DNA of 64,000 nucleotides from Pisolithus tinctorius (taxonomy: Eukaryota > Basidiomycota > Agaricomycetes > Boletales > Pisolithaceae), in the NCBI GenBank assembly GCA_024663395.1, contig JANFAH010000001.1, positions 744,001 to 808,000 on the forward strand, given 5' to 3'. Position 1 is the first letter of the stretch. Each line of letters opens with the position of its first letter. This document shows positions 44,500 through 54,812 of this stretch, piece after piece. The translations under genes were made by a program, and so were the position numbers. Under the pieces are notes generated by a model that worked only from the letters and a program-made list of their open reading frames with translations, was not told where the DNA came from and made no database searches.

Positions 44500-46206
44500 T
44501 GGCAGAGTTAAGGAAGCACATAGATTTGAGCCAATATGGCATTGGGTGTGCAATCATTTATTTCCTCATGCCAAATGCTGATACATGTGTTGGCTAGTCT
44601 GACAAGATTTGTTGTGATCTGTAAGAGCCTCGGTCTCGTGTACACCCGGCAGCAGGCACATACACCAGAAACCATTCAGGATGCCATGATCAAACTGCGA
44701 GAAATGTACCCCAATGCTGGGACTCGGGAAATGATCAGCCTTATTTTCTTCGAGCATGACATGTCCGTCTCTCAGTGAGTACTCGAAATATAACATGTGC
44801 AAGGCATGCTGATTAACATCTTTAATAGGAGCACCATGCAGTTGTACTTCACTACATATGAGCCTCATTTAGTTAGGCACTGCAAGGCGAGGCACCTCCA
44901 ATGTTGCCAGTTCTGGGCTGCAGGTGTCAATGACATCTGGGCAGTGGATCAACATGACAAATGGCTTCGATCTGGCCTCAGTTTACACACAGGGATTGAG
45001 CCATTCTTGGGGTGGATCCTTTGGATGAAGGTTTGGCACTCTAACCGCAACCCACAGCTCATTCTTTCTTATTATTTAGAAACTGTTATGGAGTTTGGAT
45101 GTAAGTGAAACACAAGTCAGTAGTGCTGTTATACTGGCAAGAATTTGATTCTAGTTATACTGATGGTGACTCAAAGTGATCCTGGAACAGAAAACTTTGG
45201 GATCACTAATGCTCAAACCATGCTATGACAGCTGCATGATCCCACATTGAGGGGCTTTGTGCAACACTGCTGGGTGCACACAAAGAAGAACATCATGCCA
45301 GAAATCACATGGTCCCAGCTTTGATGATGATTTACTCCTGGCTTTGAGACTCTGCTCAATGAAGGCCTTGATGAAGGCTGGTATGATCCCAACAATACAC
45401 TGCAGCTGTAAGATATCCCTTTCAGTTTACAGTTCACCACTGAGCCATATATCTGAACAGGATGGTCTTTCATTGGTTGTTTATTCCCTGGCTCCAGAGG
45501 GAGCTGGACCAGTATCGAGACCAAGTCAATAATAGTCACAAGTGCCAGGACAAAAACAAGGTACACAGTGATTGGACCTCCGTGATCTACATAACAAGTG
45601 TTTTTCAGGTCCTACCTCATGGAATTCCCAAGTTAATCCACACCTGTGCAGAGGACTATGGCGTGCTAGATTTCAAGGTACTATATATTTGTTTATTGTA
45701 TACATTTAACACGCATGGTTTCTGACAGGTGATGGTCGATCCAAAAACAATCGAGGATGTCCAACAACTCTACATTAAGGCTGACCATCCAGTATTCAAT
45801 CTTGTCCCACATGTACTCAATGCCTTCATTGACAAGTGTTATATACAACTGGGCTCCCTGTCTGTTCAGCACAACACAATATGGGTGATCTACCTTGACC
45901 TCCTCTCCCTCCTATGGCAGCAGCCAGATATCATTCCTGTCATCAAGGGGGCCACATCTGACAATGAAGAGCAGAATGATGATGTACCTCTGATAGATGG
46001 ACTTCAAGACCTTATCAAGAATGATCAGTATATGGGTGGCCTTGGAAATGGGATGGGATTGTGTAAGTCAAAATATACTAATGGTTAGAGTGAAGAAACG
46101 AGGCTGATCTGTATCATCTCCTTAGAAGAAGAACATGTCCGTGCCCTGCAAAAACTTGAGTGTGACAAGGAAGAGGTTGATGGCACAGACAACATGGAGG
46201 TGCTGG

Positions 46207-48049
46207 TGTCACACACCAAAGGTGTTGTGGACATGGTTACAGCTGACTCTGCCTAACTTGTTGACAAGTTGCACACAATGCCCATGCATGCAGATGAAGA
46301 CTAAAGGCCTCATGCATAGAAAGACTGTTGGACATTAACAGTCATCCTTCGCACAAGAACAAGTCGTCAGTGCTAAAGAGAAAAGAGGAAGCGAGTTAAG
46401 CATGTGTTAAAAGTTTTTAGCACCTGTGTACAGCATTCCAGTTTTTGTCATATCTCTGCCATTTCCAAAGATATTGACTCTGTTCTCACATTTGCTTAAA
46501 GTGCTCAGCCCCACGATTCTTCCTTCCAAATTTGGAGAGGATCCTCACACCCTACACATTTCTACAGCACTCCATCCATCAGATGCTCATTTTGCAAAGC
46601 CCATCAATCATGGCTGCCTCTTCATCAATCATCTTGCTTGTCTCATTTGCCAGAGACAATGGCTACATATATCTACCAGGTGTCCCCACCAGCTTCCATC
46701 CTGAAGCCCCCTGGTTCATCCCATCATTGTCAGCCCTGTCCCATCCCATGCAGCTTGGTCAGCATGTTCTCCTTGTCAGTATGACTTCCAGAAGGACATT
46801 CTTTGGTCGCCTCAGGTCTGTCACTCAGTTAGAAAGGTCTTATGTGGTCATTTCAGTCTCCCCTCTTGATGAAGCATATGGATCATTCCTCCCTGCTCCC
46901 TGCACCGTCTTTATTCCAATCTTGTCCATCATTCTTCCTGCATTGCAACAGCTGCAGTATAACCTACTGTCCTCCAGCCTCCCTGATCGCATTCATGACG
47001 AGTATGACATGCATCTTGCCTTCCTACTGCAAGATCCAGCAGAAGATGTCCCCCCTTCTCCTCCTCCTCCATCAGAGCCCCATTCATGAAGTTTTTGTTA
47101 ACTTCGCTGAGAGGATGGAAGGGTGGGAGACATGATCACGTATGCTCCCATTGCCCCACAGACCCCCAATGCCCTAGCCCCCTTTGATGCCTGACTCATG
47201 CCCTTCAATTCTGGAATTAATACTTTCCTATCTGGAAACACTGTCCATCTGTCATGCCATCTTTGGATCTAGAGATGTCTCTGCTGAGATCTGACTTGCA
47301 TCGCCACCCCCTAATGTGATATCAGTGCGCTTACTCAGTTTCTGACTCCATTTGACTCATTCTGTGATGTTTTGACTATCCTTGACTCATTCATTGCCAA
47401 TACTTACCAATCCTCTTTGCTTGCTTACTTTTCATTTCTTGCTTACTCATCATGATTACTCAGTCCTTACTCATTACTTACCAAGTGTTTGTGCCTTGTT
47501 TGTCACAAGCTGTGCTCCCCCCACAGTATATAAACCCCCATGTACTTAGCTACCAAAGAAGCAATTCAGAAGAGGTCATCCAGAAGTCAGCTCAGCTCAG
47601 CATATCTTGTCATTGACAGTTGAGGCTCATTTGGAAGAGTCTACCTGTCTTCATTTGTATCATTGGTAGTTGAGGCTCCATCAAGGGTCTATCTACCTTC
47701 ATTCATTCATTCTGTGCTCTGTCAGCACACCTGCTTAGTCATCCATCCACTCTTGCATAACTTGTCATCAACTTGTGCCAGGAGCACATCCAACAGATCA
47801 TCACACCAGAGTACTTTCAGCTGAATACCTTCACTCTATTCAGCATCCCCCATCTAGTCATCACTCACTTATCTACTCCTGTGTAACTCATTGATGACTT
47901 GCACCAGGAGCACTCTACTTGAAGTCCCTCCCCCCACATCAGGTTTCTCTGCCCTCCAGGTTCTGTGGAGGTAAACCACCACTCGCTCATATTTGTCTTT
48001 GGTGTCGGATTTGTTTGGTTTACACCAGCTTTCCACACTTTGACTCACA
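46207..48049. mobile_element. 1.84 kb LTR-like insertion (solo LTR candidate)
   Basis: The transposase tail is continuous in the inverted fragment at 48480-48745 but split here. The insert starts TGTCACACACC and ends GACTCACA, with CTGG before and CCGG after (a 4 bp duplication differing by one CpG-type change). A TATA box (agtatataaaccccc, about 47526) and tandem gttgaggctc words lie in its second half. No internal gag or pol is present. A 185-codon frame ending at 47089 lies inside. Confidence 0.55.
46532..47089 (+). other. 185-codon open frame inside the LTR-like insertion
   Basis: The protein has alternating hydrophobic segments (SIILLVSFARDNGYIYLPG, QLGQHVLLVSMTSRRTFFGRL, LERSYVVISVSPL). 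It might be a captured coding fragment. No family is recognised and coding status is doubtful. Confidence 0.3.
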
Positions 48050-48169
48050 CCGGGTGCGTTCCTCTGGGTTGATCACTTCTCCAATGTTGGTTCAGATGAT
48101 GAAGCAAGTGATGTTGAGGCAAGTCTGTGAATTCTTTACCTACATCTATGAAATCTACTACATACTTTT

Positions 48170-48428
48170 CATGTTTTTTCTTTTTTCAATATGATGATGG
48201 TCAAAAAAAAAAGTACTTCGACAAACATGTTTTTTCATTTTTCATTATGACGATGGCAAAAAAAAAAAAGTACTTCGACAAACATGTTTTTTCATTTTTC
48301 ATGACAACAATGGCAAAAAAAAAAAAGTACTTGGAGTGATCGAGGTCTGCCATCAGCCATTTCCATTTTGAGTTGGGCATTTTGCTGTTGGACTTTCCTT
48401 ATTTGAGCATGATTGTCCAGCTTTCCAT
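48170..48428. repeat. Right terminal and subterminal repeats of full element
   Basis: Three units of aaaaaaaaaagtactt...gacaaacatgttttttcatttttcat are followed by the terminal inverted repeat ending CCAGCTTTCCAT. They mirror 39376-39660. Confidence 0.75.
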
Positions 48429-48479
48429 ACTAATGACAGCATTGTACATATGGGTCAAATGGAATAGTATCAGCAGCCA

Positions 48480-48825
48480 ATGAAAAGTATGTAGTAGATT
48501 TCATAGCCATAGGTAAAGAATTCACAGACTCACCTCGACATCACTTGCTTCATTGTCTGAACCAACATCAGAAAAGCAATCCACCCAGAGGAACGCACCT
48601 GGCACCTCCATGTCATCTGTGCTATCAACCTCTTCCTCATCATGCTCAAGTTTTTGCAGGGCATGGATATGTTCTTCTTCTAAAGAGATGATACAGATCA
48701 GCCTCATTTCTTCACTCTAACCATTAGTATATTTTGACTTATGCAACTTATCTGACATTGACATTATCCTCAATTGCTACAGGCAATCTCACTCTGTGGA
48801 ACCACCTGTGGGTGACCAGTTTGTG
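48480..48825 (-). pseudogene. Fused 3' tails of transposase and unknown gene in the deleted derivative
   Basis: 48745-48480 is the inverse of 46066-46206 joined to 48050-48175, that is, the transposase tail without the LTR-like insert (EEEHIHALQKLEHDEEEVD...GAFLWVDCFSDVGSD). At 48745 it joins directly to the 3' tail of the unknown gene (inverse of about 39760-39840). This is the deletion junction of the derivative. Confidence 0.65.
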
Positions 48826-49282
48826 GAGACCCTCCAGTGACAACAACTGGGGGGATCAACACCAAATTACGGCAGATGATAGGGAACCCGCAGACGTACA
48901 CCAGAAACAGGAACCACGCCATTTCGACCACCCAGTCCAGAACTATACCCAAAGTTGCCTCACCACCCCCTGAATACAAAAACAGGCATATATCAACAGT
49001 GGCTGCGCGGAAACGGATGAAAAATGTATCCCCAGGAAGGGTAAAGCGAGAGGAACGGCGGAGAAACAGGTGATCGGATACGATCTCAAGTCCTCAAAGG
49101 TGGGGACAGGAGAGTCACCTGAACGAGAACAGCTGGGGGGATCAACAAAAAACACTGGGAGATTGTAGGGCACACCTCTAAGAGTGCAGAAAAAAGGGAA
49201 CTGCACTAACCTGACCACCCAGTCACGAGGTATGCACAAAAGCAACGCACGATGTCGGGGGGGCGGTTGAGCTAGGACAGAT
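48826..49282. other. Unassigned 457 bp insertion in right end
   Basis: It interrupts the match to the left end (about 39735-39760 inverted). It contains two direct copies of agctggggggatcaaca-like sequence (about 48846 and 49130). There is no coding signal and no clear duplication at its edges. Confidence 0.45.
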
Positions 49283-49582
49283 CTGTTGCTGAGGGGAACT
49301 TCTTGTTGGCTATGATGAGGAGACGGCATTGAGACTGCAATTATAGATACGTAGGAAATGCAGTCACATGTTTGACAAAAGGTGTTTTTTCTTTTTTTAA
49401 TATGATGATGGCAAAAAAAAAAAGTACTTCAACAAACGTGTTTTTTCATTTTTCATTACGACGATGGCAAAAAAAAAAAAGTACTTGGAGTGATCGAGGT
49501 CCGCCGTCGGCCTTTTCCATTTTGAGTTGGGCATTTTGCCATTGGATTTTCCTTATTCGAGCATGATTGTCCGGCTTTCCAT
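49283..49582. repeat. Right terminal inverted repeat of derivative
   Basis: It is the inverse of 39376-39740: gaggggaacttcttgttggc, a shared gactgcatttcc block, poly-A units and the CCGGCTTTCCAT end. Confidence 0.75.
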
Positions 49583-49599
49583 AGTTCATCAATGTGGCT

Positions 49600-50023
49600 C
49601 GTTTTGTATTCGACTAAGCACTGAAGATCTATTAAGGCAAGTTCATATCCGCCGTAATGTTCGATCGTTCTCTTTGTGACGATCTTTGCAACGAATCGAA
49701 CGAGAATTTGGGACAACACCCACCTGCGGACCGTGCGTACGAACGATCGACGAGAATCTGCATTGAAAATGTTTCTCAGAAGTAGAAGCAGGCGCCTAGG
49801 TGTTATACAAACCAGGAATCAAGTCCACGGTACCGATAAAGGTACCGACAACGTCCTGGTACAAGTTGTCCAAGTGAAGATATAACAAGAAGCCCAACGG
49901 GTCCATGTCCAGAACTCGATACACCGCCAAGAAATACAGACAAGGTCCTTTAATGCTGATCCCTGCTAACATACCGCTCGCAAGGTTAACTGCACCGTCA
50001 CATCCCATCCTCACAAGCCACAT
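49600..50023 (-). other. Conserved unknown block (unit 2)
   Basis: It is nearly identical to 21047-21441 of unit 1, with the same LYFLAVYRVLDMD frame (50023-49796). Confidence 0.35.
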
Positions 50024-50024
50024 T

Positions 50025-50432
50025 CACTGGCAGGCACCTCAACGGCAGTGACCTCCACTCTCCCTAACGCGCTCGCCTGCCCGTTCGTCAGTACGTTCAT
50101 CGCCTGCGGTGACACCGTAAACCATCCTTCGACACATCCAGCGCAAGGACGTTGATAGCGTTCTTTGCATACGTGATGGCATAACATTTGCCGCAGTTAG
50201 CGTCGTTCCAGTTCGCGATGGTTGGTGCGCCCCCGAGGTAAGGGAAGTTGGAGAAAGAGCTAAGGGTGGTGTACCCATTGCTTTCGAGTCCGTTGGACCC
50301 GTCAGAGCAGGCGAGACTGGAGAGGGGACAACTAGCATCGCCGTAGATGGCGTCATAGGCGAGAAAAGTGAACATTTGCCCGAGAACAGGCGTGGAGAGG
50401 AAGAAAGTAAAAGTGAAGTAGAGGTACAGCAT
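50025..50432 (-). pseudogene. Cerato-platanin family protein, C-terminal frameshift (unit 2)
   Basis: An ATG at 50432 opens an in-frame hydrophobic signal peptide directly joined to the mature domain. After INVLALDVSKDG one C is missing relative to units 1 and 3 (around 50122), and the frame leaves the family. The last third of the domain is present but out of frame. The lesion is at the opposite end from the unit 1 copy. Confidence 0.75.
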
Positions 50433-50904
50433 TGCCTGTGGATGGCAATTGTCTCTGTCGCAGGGATGAGGTCGGATGAGGAATTAGGCCTGGCAGACCG
50501 ACAGAGGCACGAGACTGGTACAGTATCAAGTCGTCGATGCCTTTATATATTTTCTTATTGCGGGATTAGGCGTACGCTGGCAGACGGTCATATGGAGATC
50601 CATGTGCATGATCCTCGTTTCTCCGGCACCTGTGGAACGGCGGGGATGAGCGGAGTACATGGTAACTTCGCGCTCGAGAATGTGATACGAACTTCGTTGC
50701 GAGGTGGATATGCTTTTCAGTTCCTTCTTTGGAGCGCGCTCAAGATGACTTGGCATGTGAGGAAGTGTTTGGTAAGAAGTCCAAACAGTTGGACTTCGGG
50801 AGGCTCACCCAACTATCGCATCAAAAAGCAGTACATATCTGATCCAGGTCCCTCCATTGAACGACAGGGAGCGCTTATTCGCGATGGGACACGTCGGCAT
50901 AGTG

Positions 50905-51752
50905 TGCTCGACCTCTTCCGAGGCTTTCATCCCGTTGAGGGTGATCAACCTTTTCGTGCATGCGAGTGAGGTGTGTGAAGGACGAATTAAAGAACGATTC
51001 TGAGAGCCCTTTCCACCTGATCATGCGACTTCTTCCCTCCCATTCCTTGCTCCCTTTAAACCTCGCGTACCCCGTAACGAGTTCTTGAGGGATAGGATGC
51101 AGCTAATCTTTTGCGCGTAAACGTAACTTGAGTGCGTCCATGAAGGTTATGAAGTTCTGTGCGTTACGTGTTTAGTGCAAAGATCGAGCGTGCAGTGAGA
51201 CGTGGAGAAGTGGGAAATAAGTGAGCAGAGTATCGAAGGATCTCCGTACCTGTGTCGTGTCAGCTATCCATTTTCCAGTCTCCGGACCAGCCTCGCTTGC
51301 ATGTTCCACCGTAGCGGGTACCCCTACCTTGATCCTGTGCAACGCAGCAGGCGTATTGAGCTATGTCATCGCCGCACGTACAGAACAAGATCAAAACAAA
51401 GGGTGAGCAAGGAGAAAGAGGAGAAGGTCATGAACTCCTCGATCATCGGGATGGAATCCTTGACCAACTTGAGCATCGTCATATACTGCGACAACAACCT
51501 CGTGCATGCCGGCAAGTACCTCTCGTCGTATATCTCAGTGTGTACGAGCTCCACATTGAACCGACCGATAGGATCGATTGAATGGGTAAATAGTGGTGGG
51601 ACTCACTCAGCAGAAGTAATTGAATCGCGGACATATGCGCGTTCCAGAAAGTCCAGTGTGACTACAATACCGAAGAGCGTAGCTAGAAGAGAGTATTTCT
51701 CCCGTTCTGCGTTGGTGGTGTACAGTCGGACCTCTTCGTCGAGGGACAGCAT
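50905..51752 (-). pseudogene. VPS28: VPS28-like ESCRT-I subunit, defective (unit 2)
   Basis: Same structure as unit 1: ATG 51752, EVRLYTTNAEREKYS, YLPACTRLLSQYMTMLKLVKDSIPMIEEFM, later exons to LNGMKASEE. The donor after EEFMT is deleted as in unit 1 and the last exon is missing. In addition the donor after the GSKEWEGR exon (gtaag in units 1 and 3) is lost (aaagg, about 51007). It is non-functional. Confidence 0.8.
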
Positions 51753-51870
51753 CGTCGTGGTTACAATACCCAGGAGGTGTACAAAGCTATGCCAGCTCCG
51801 CAGCAGGATCATGTCAGGGGTATACGCCTGAGATCCCCAGGAGTGATGGTAATAAGGCAGTTAGATAGAC

Positions 51871-53127
51871 CATCAGCAAATGCGTCCAAATCCAGCAGTG
51901 TCTAGCAAAGCCCGGCAGAACCCGGTGTGACTTGCATGCCCTTGCAGGCCCTCGTTAAGCCTAGTAAGAGCAACCAAAGTGAACGGACGAACTTGCTGAG
52001 TACTGCTAGACGTCAAGGGTAGCTTATCAGGTCTAGCTAGATAGCGAGGGTGGTGTACTAGGTGTAGCCAGATGATGATCTCCTAAAGTTCGAATTCCGT
52101 TCTTCTCCGGGTTCTCTCCACCCCCAAGTCCTCCCAACACATGTTCGTCATCTGAACCACTGACACTGTCTCCATCCTCATCCACAATGGTGACTTCCAA
52201 GCTTCTGTATCCATGCTCATTCACCTCATCAACCAGGTTATCAGGGATGAAGTGCTCATGTTCGTCGTGTGTAGAACCTTCAGATGGACTCACTACAATG
52301 GCAAACAAGGTTAGTTGTATGCGCATATAGTCGATGTACTAACATTTATTTGCAGTTGATAAGTGGTATGAGTGACTCAACGTCCAATGCTCGATGGATC
52401 TCAATTCGGTGAAGCATGCAGGTTTAGCATACATTTCTCCCCCTTGTACACATCACCCCTGGATGCCTTTTAATTGGTACGCATGCTGGTTTCTCTTTTA
52501 ACTTGTGTATTACTGTAAACTCCTGGATAGGCTATCGCAAGGACAACGAACGTTTGCCCATTACTTTCACCCCCCGAAGACCCTGACCGTGCACCCCCCA
52601 AGCCGTCGCCATGCACTCGTAGTAACTTGAATCTCCAAGACATTTCGCGTGCCCTCGATTTTGGGCTGATGAAATTGTCTGGCGATGATCCTCAACACTG
52701 GTCAACTCTTCACTCAATCCTGTCTTTTTGGTGGGTAACATGGAGGGGCTCTTGTCTCGCCTTCAGCTCTGGGAAAGAGTCGTCCGACATTCTCCTGTTT
52801 GAAATCCGGTTAAACTTCATGTGCGACAACAAAAAATTGTTATTTTTGCTAATATAATGTCAAATGCGAGTTCCTATTACAAACGGTGTGAACTTAGTAA
52901 GCCCTGGCAAGGCATACAAAGGCTAGCAAGGCCAGGCAATGCATACTGGGCCTGGCAAGGCCTTGTAGATTATGCTATGCTGGCAGTACCTAGCCAGTTG
53001 AAGTGTTTTTGTCTTAGTTACTGATAGGCCTTGTAGCATCTACTAGGCATAGCACTTCCTATTAAGGCCTATTAATGCCTAGCTAGGTCTAGCAACGCCT
53101 CACTAGATTTAGACACTTTTGCTGATG
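51871..53127. mobile_element. 1.26 kb element with CATCAGCAAA inverted ends
   Basis: Unit 1 (around 23295) gives the empty site. The left end CATCAGCAAATGCGTCC pairs with the right end read inversely (CATCAGCAAAAGTGTC). AC occurs on both sides, a possible 2 bp duplication. The ends are rich in ctag/gcctag words. It carries the fragment below and looks non-autonomous. Confidence 0.6.
52033..52326 (-). other. Acidic coding fragment in the 1.26 kb element
   Basis: A 97-codon minus-strand frame has an acidic, Gly-rich segment (VDEDGDSVSGSDDEHVLGGLGGGENPEK). It is unrecognised and may be a fragment of a captured gene. Confidence 0.3.
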
Positions 53128-53501
53128 ACAGAGATATGGAAAGCCAGACGGTCACGCTCAGGTACATGGTAGGGGATGTGCCGTACACCTACTGCATTTG
53201 GTAGTCGTCCACCTTGGGACCCGGGACAGCCCCAGAAAAATACACATGGGTGTTTATAGGTGTTTATGCAGACTCTGCCAAGGTCGAGTCCAAGTAATGA
53301 CATCCTAGTTACCGTAGTACTACATAATGTATCAAGTACCACAGGTACTCGCCTTCCACTAATACCATGCCTTGCTGGGAGAGCATCAGTGCAAAAGTGT
53401 GCTCGGAATCGCTGCTATTCAGGGCATCGATGATCATATCAATTGCCAGGCAGTACTGTGAAAATGAACCTTCAGTATCTCGGCAGCTGTCAAGCGCACT
53501 C

Positions 53502-54576
53502 TGGAACTTCAATTGCAGCTGCTTGTCGAAAGCCGAGACTGAAGCTTCACATTATGTAATTGTGTAGCCACACCTCTCGTGGAGCGCTGCCCGCCCTTGC
53601 CCGCCTGCCGTAGATAATTACTGACAAGTTAAAAATGCTGCTGGCCCGCCACTACTCCCAACCCACGTCCGCATTTGGTATATATTGAAATTTCCCACCC
53701 TACCGCCCTGTAGTCCCCTGGGTCAGCTCCCTTGCCCTACTGGGCTCTATCTTCTGCTGGCATGCATCATATATGATCATTAACATGAAGTATAAGTATA
53801 TTAGAGCACAATTGAATGCTTAGTTGAGTATATTAGTGACCCTGAATAGCTTGGAAATGAGATAGGGGTAAAAAGCCAAAAAGCGGACGCTTTTTGACAT
53901 ATTGGACATATCTACTTGGTTGTCACATCTCCTTCAAGGTAATATGTATGCCTACAACATATCCAAAGTTCATAGCCTTTGATGGAGTGCTTTACATGTG
54001 GTGACACAATCTCCTCCTCCCTGTATTTCACCATAGAAAATTTTTTCTGGGTCTTTTTGGCTGGTACTGTAATGTAACATGGTATAGTAGTTACACTTAG
54101 TGAATTGGTGCATAATTGGACCACCCATCAGGTGGCTGAGAAGCACTGAATTGCTAGAAAGGATTTCAGGGGTTACAGACAAAAAAGTGTTCGCAATTTT
54201 GCTACATTTGATGTGGGCATTTGAGAAGGACATCCCCCAATTGTAGTGGCCCTCTGTACCTATATAATATCACAAGCTCATTGAATGGGGTGGAGCTCCT
54301 GAGGTGTTGTGCCATGGTCCTTCCCCTGCTGGTATTTAGGGGTTCCATCAATTTCCAGGCAGTATATTGCTATTCCGACTATCTAGAGATCTATTGAATA
54401 TTTATTCACAGCCAAAAAATAAATACCAAGTCCACACCAGAAGGGGAGAGAGCAGGGGAAGGAAAACAATCACCCAGAGAGCGTGGGAAAATGCGCAAAA
54501 AGTTGCGGAGACTTTTAAAACATATCAAAAAGATGGAATGGTACATCACACACAGTGTCTGGTACTCAATGGATGG
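53502..54576. repeat. Left arm of 1,075 bp inverted repeat
   Basis: It is the reverse complement of 54813-55887; both ends and all shared frames give the same coordinate sum (109389), so no indels. The spacer is 236 bp. Frames repeated in both arms (53912-54124, 54367-54579) are unrecognised. Confidence 0.9.
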
Positions 54577-54812
54577 TAGTACTGAGATTTTAACATCTGA
54601 TAGCTCCTCCTAGAATTATATTACACCTACTTCAGTGTGTCACACCCTCAGAACTTGAGACTTGGTACCAGTCTCTTATCCTGAGTAGTGAAATGTATTT
54701 ACTGGATCAGAAGTCCACATGTATCATTTTTCACGTGTTTTTGGGTTCTCTGGGTAATGTAGGTATTATATTACATGAAGGCATGTCCCATGACCAAGGG
54801 GAACACGGTACT

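Larger units (their letters stand above)
44500..48130 (+). pseudogene. Integrase-core (rve-like DDE) transposase, disrupted
   Basis: Blocks in order: an N-terminal helix-turn-helix-like part (TRQQAHTPETIQDAMIKLREMYPNAGTREM), then the catalytic core. The core has a first Asp in NDIWAVDQHDKW, LHTGIEPFLGWILWMKVWHSNRNP, a second Asp in TQSDPGTENFG, and MPEITWSQL with a likely catalytic Glu. Then come LNEGLDEGWYDPNN, QRELDQYRDQVNNS and HGIPKLI...YGVLDFKV. I recognise this from mushroom proteins with an integrase-core domain. Three consecutive TGA codons (45322-45330) follow WSQL, where relatives have basic residues. The 3' end is split by an 1,843 bp insertion (46207-48049); the tail GAFLWVDHFSNVGSDDEASD ends at 48130. 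It is dead as sequenced. Confidence 0.65.
39376..48428. mobile_element. Full-length DNA transposon with integrase-core and alpha-kinase genes
   Basis: The element of about 9.05 kb starts ATGGAAAGCCGGACAATCA and ends with the near-exact inverse. Flanking 8-mers CCTAATGT and ACTAATGA agree at six of eight bases, an imperfect 8 bp duplication. Inverted ends include subterminal poly-T repeat units. Contents: an unknown gene (-), an alpha-kinase gene (-), an integrase-core transposase gene (+), and a later LTR-like insertion in the transposase 3' end. Transposase and kinase genes diverge from a common region near 43400-44500. Confidence 0.7.
39184..49582. mobile_element. Older, internally deleted ATGGAAAGCC-type element hosting a full copy
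   Basis: Compared with unit 1 (near 21010), the host sequence breaks at 39183 and resumes at 49583. The right end reads CCGGCTTTCCAT. The left end begins at ATGCTCGAATAAGG and lacks the outer 20 or so bases, so it is truncated together with about 14 bases of target. Removing the full copy at 39376-48428 leaves about 1.35 kb: an end region, antisense 3' tails of two genes of the full element, and the other end. It is an internally deleted derivative of the same family, in opposite orientation. Confidence 0.7.

Noticed and set aside
44500..46206. Integrase core as part of an LTR retrotransposon
   Set aside because: No RT, RNase H or gag is nearby, and the gene lies between inverted terminal repeats. 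A DNA transposon fits better.
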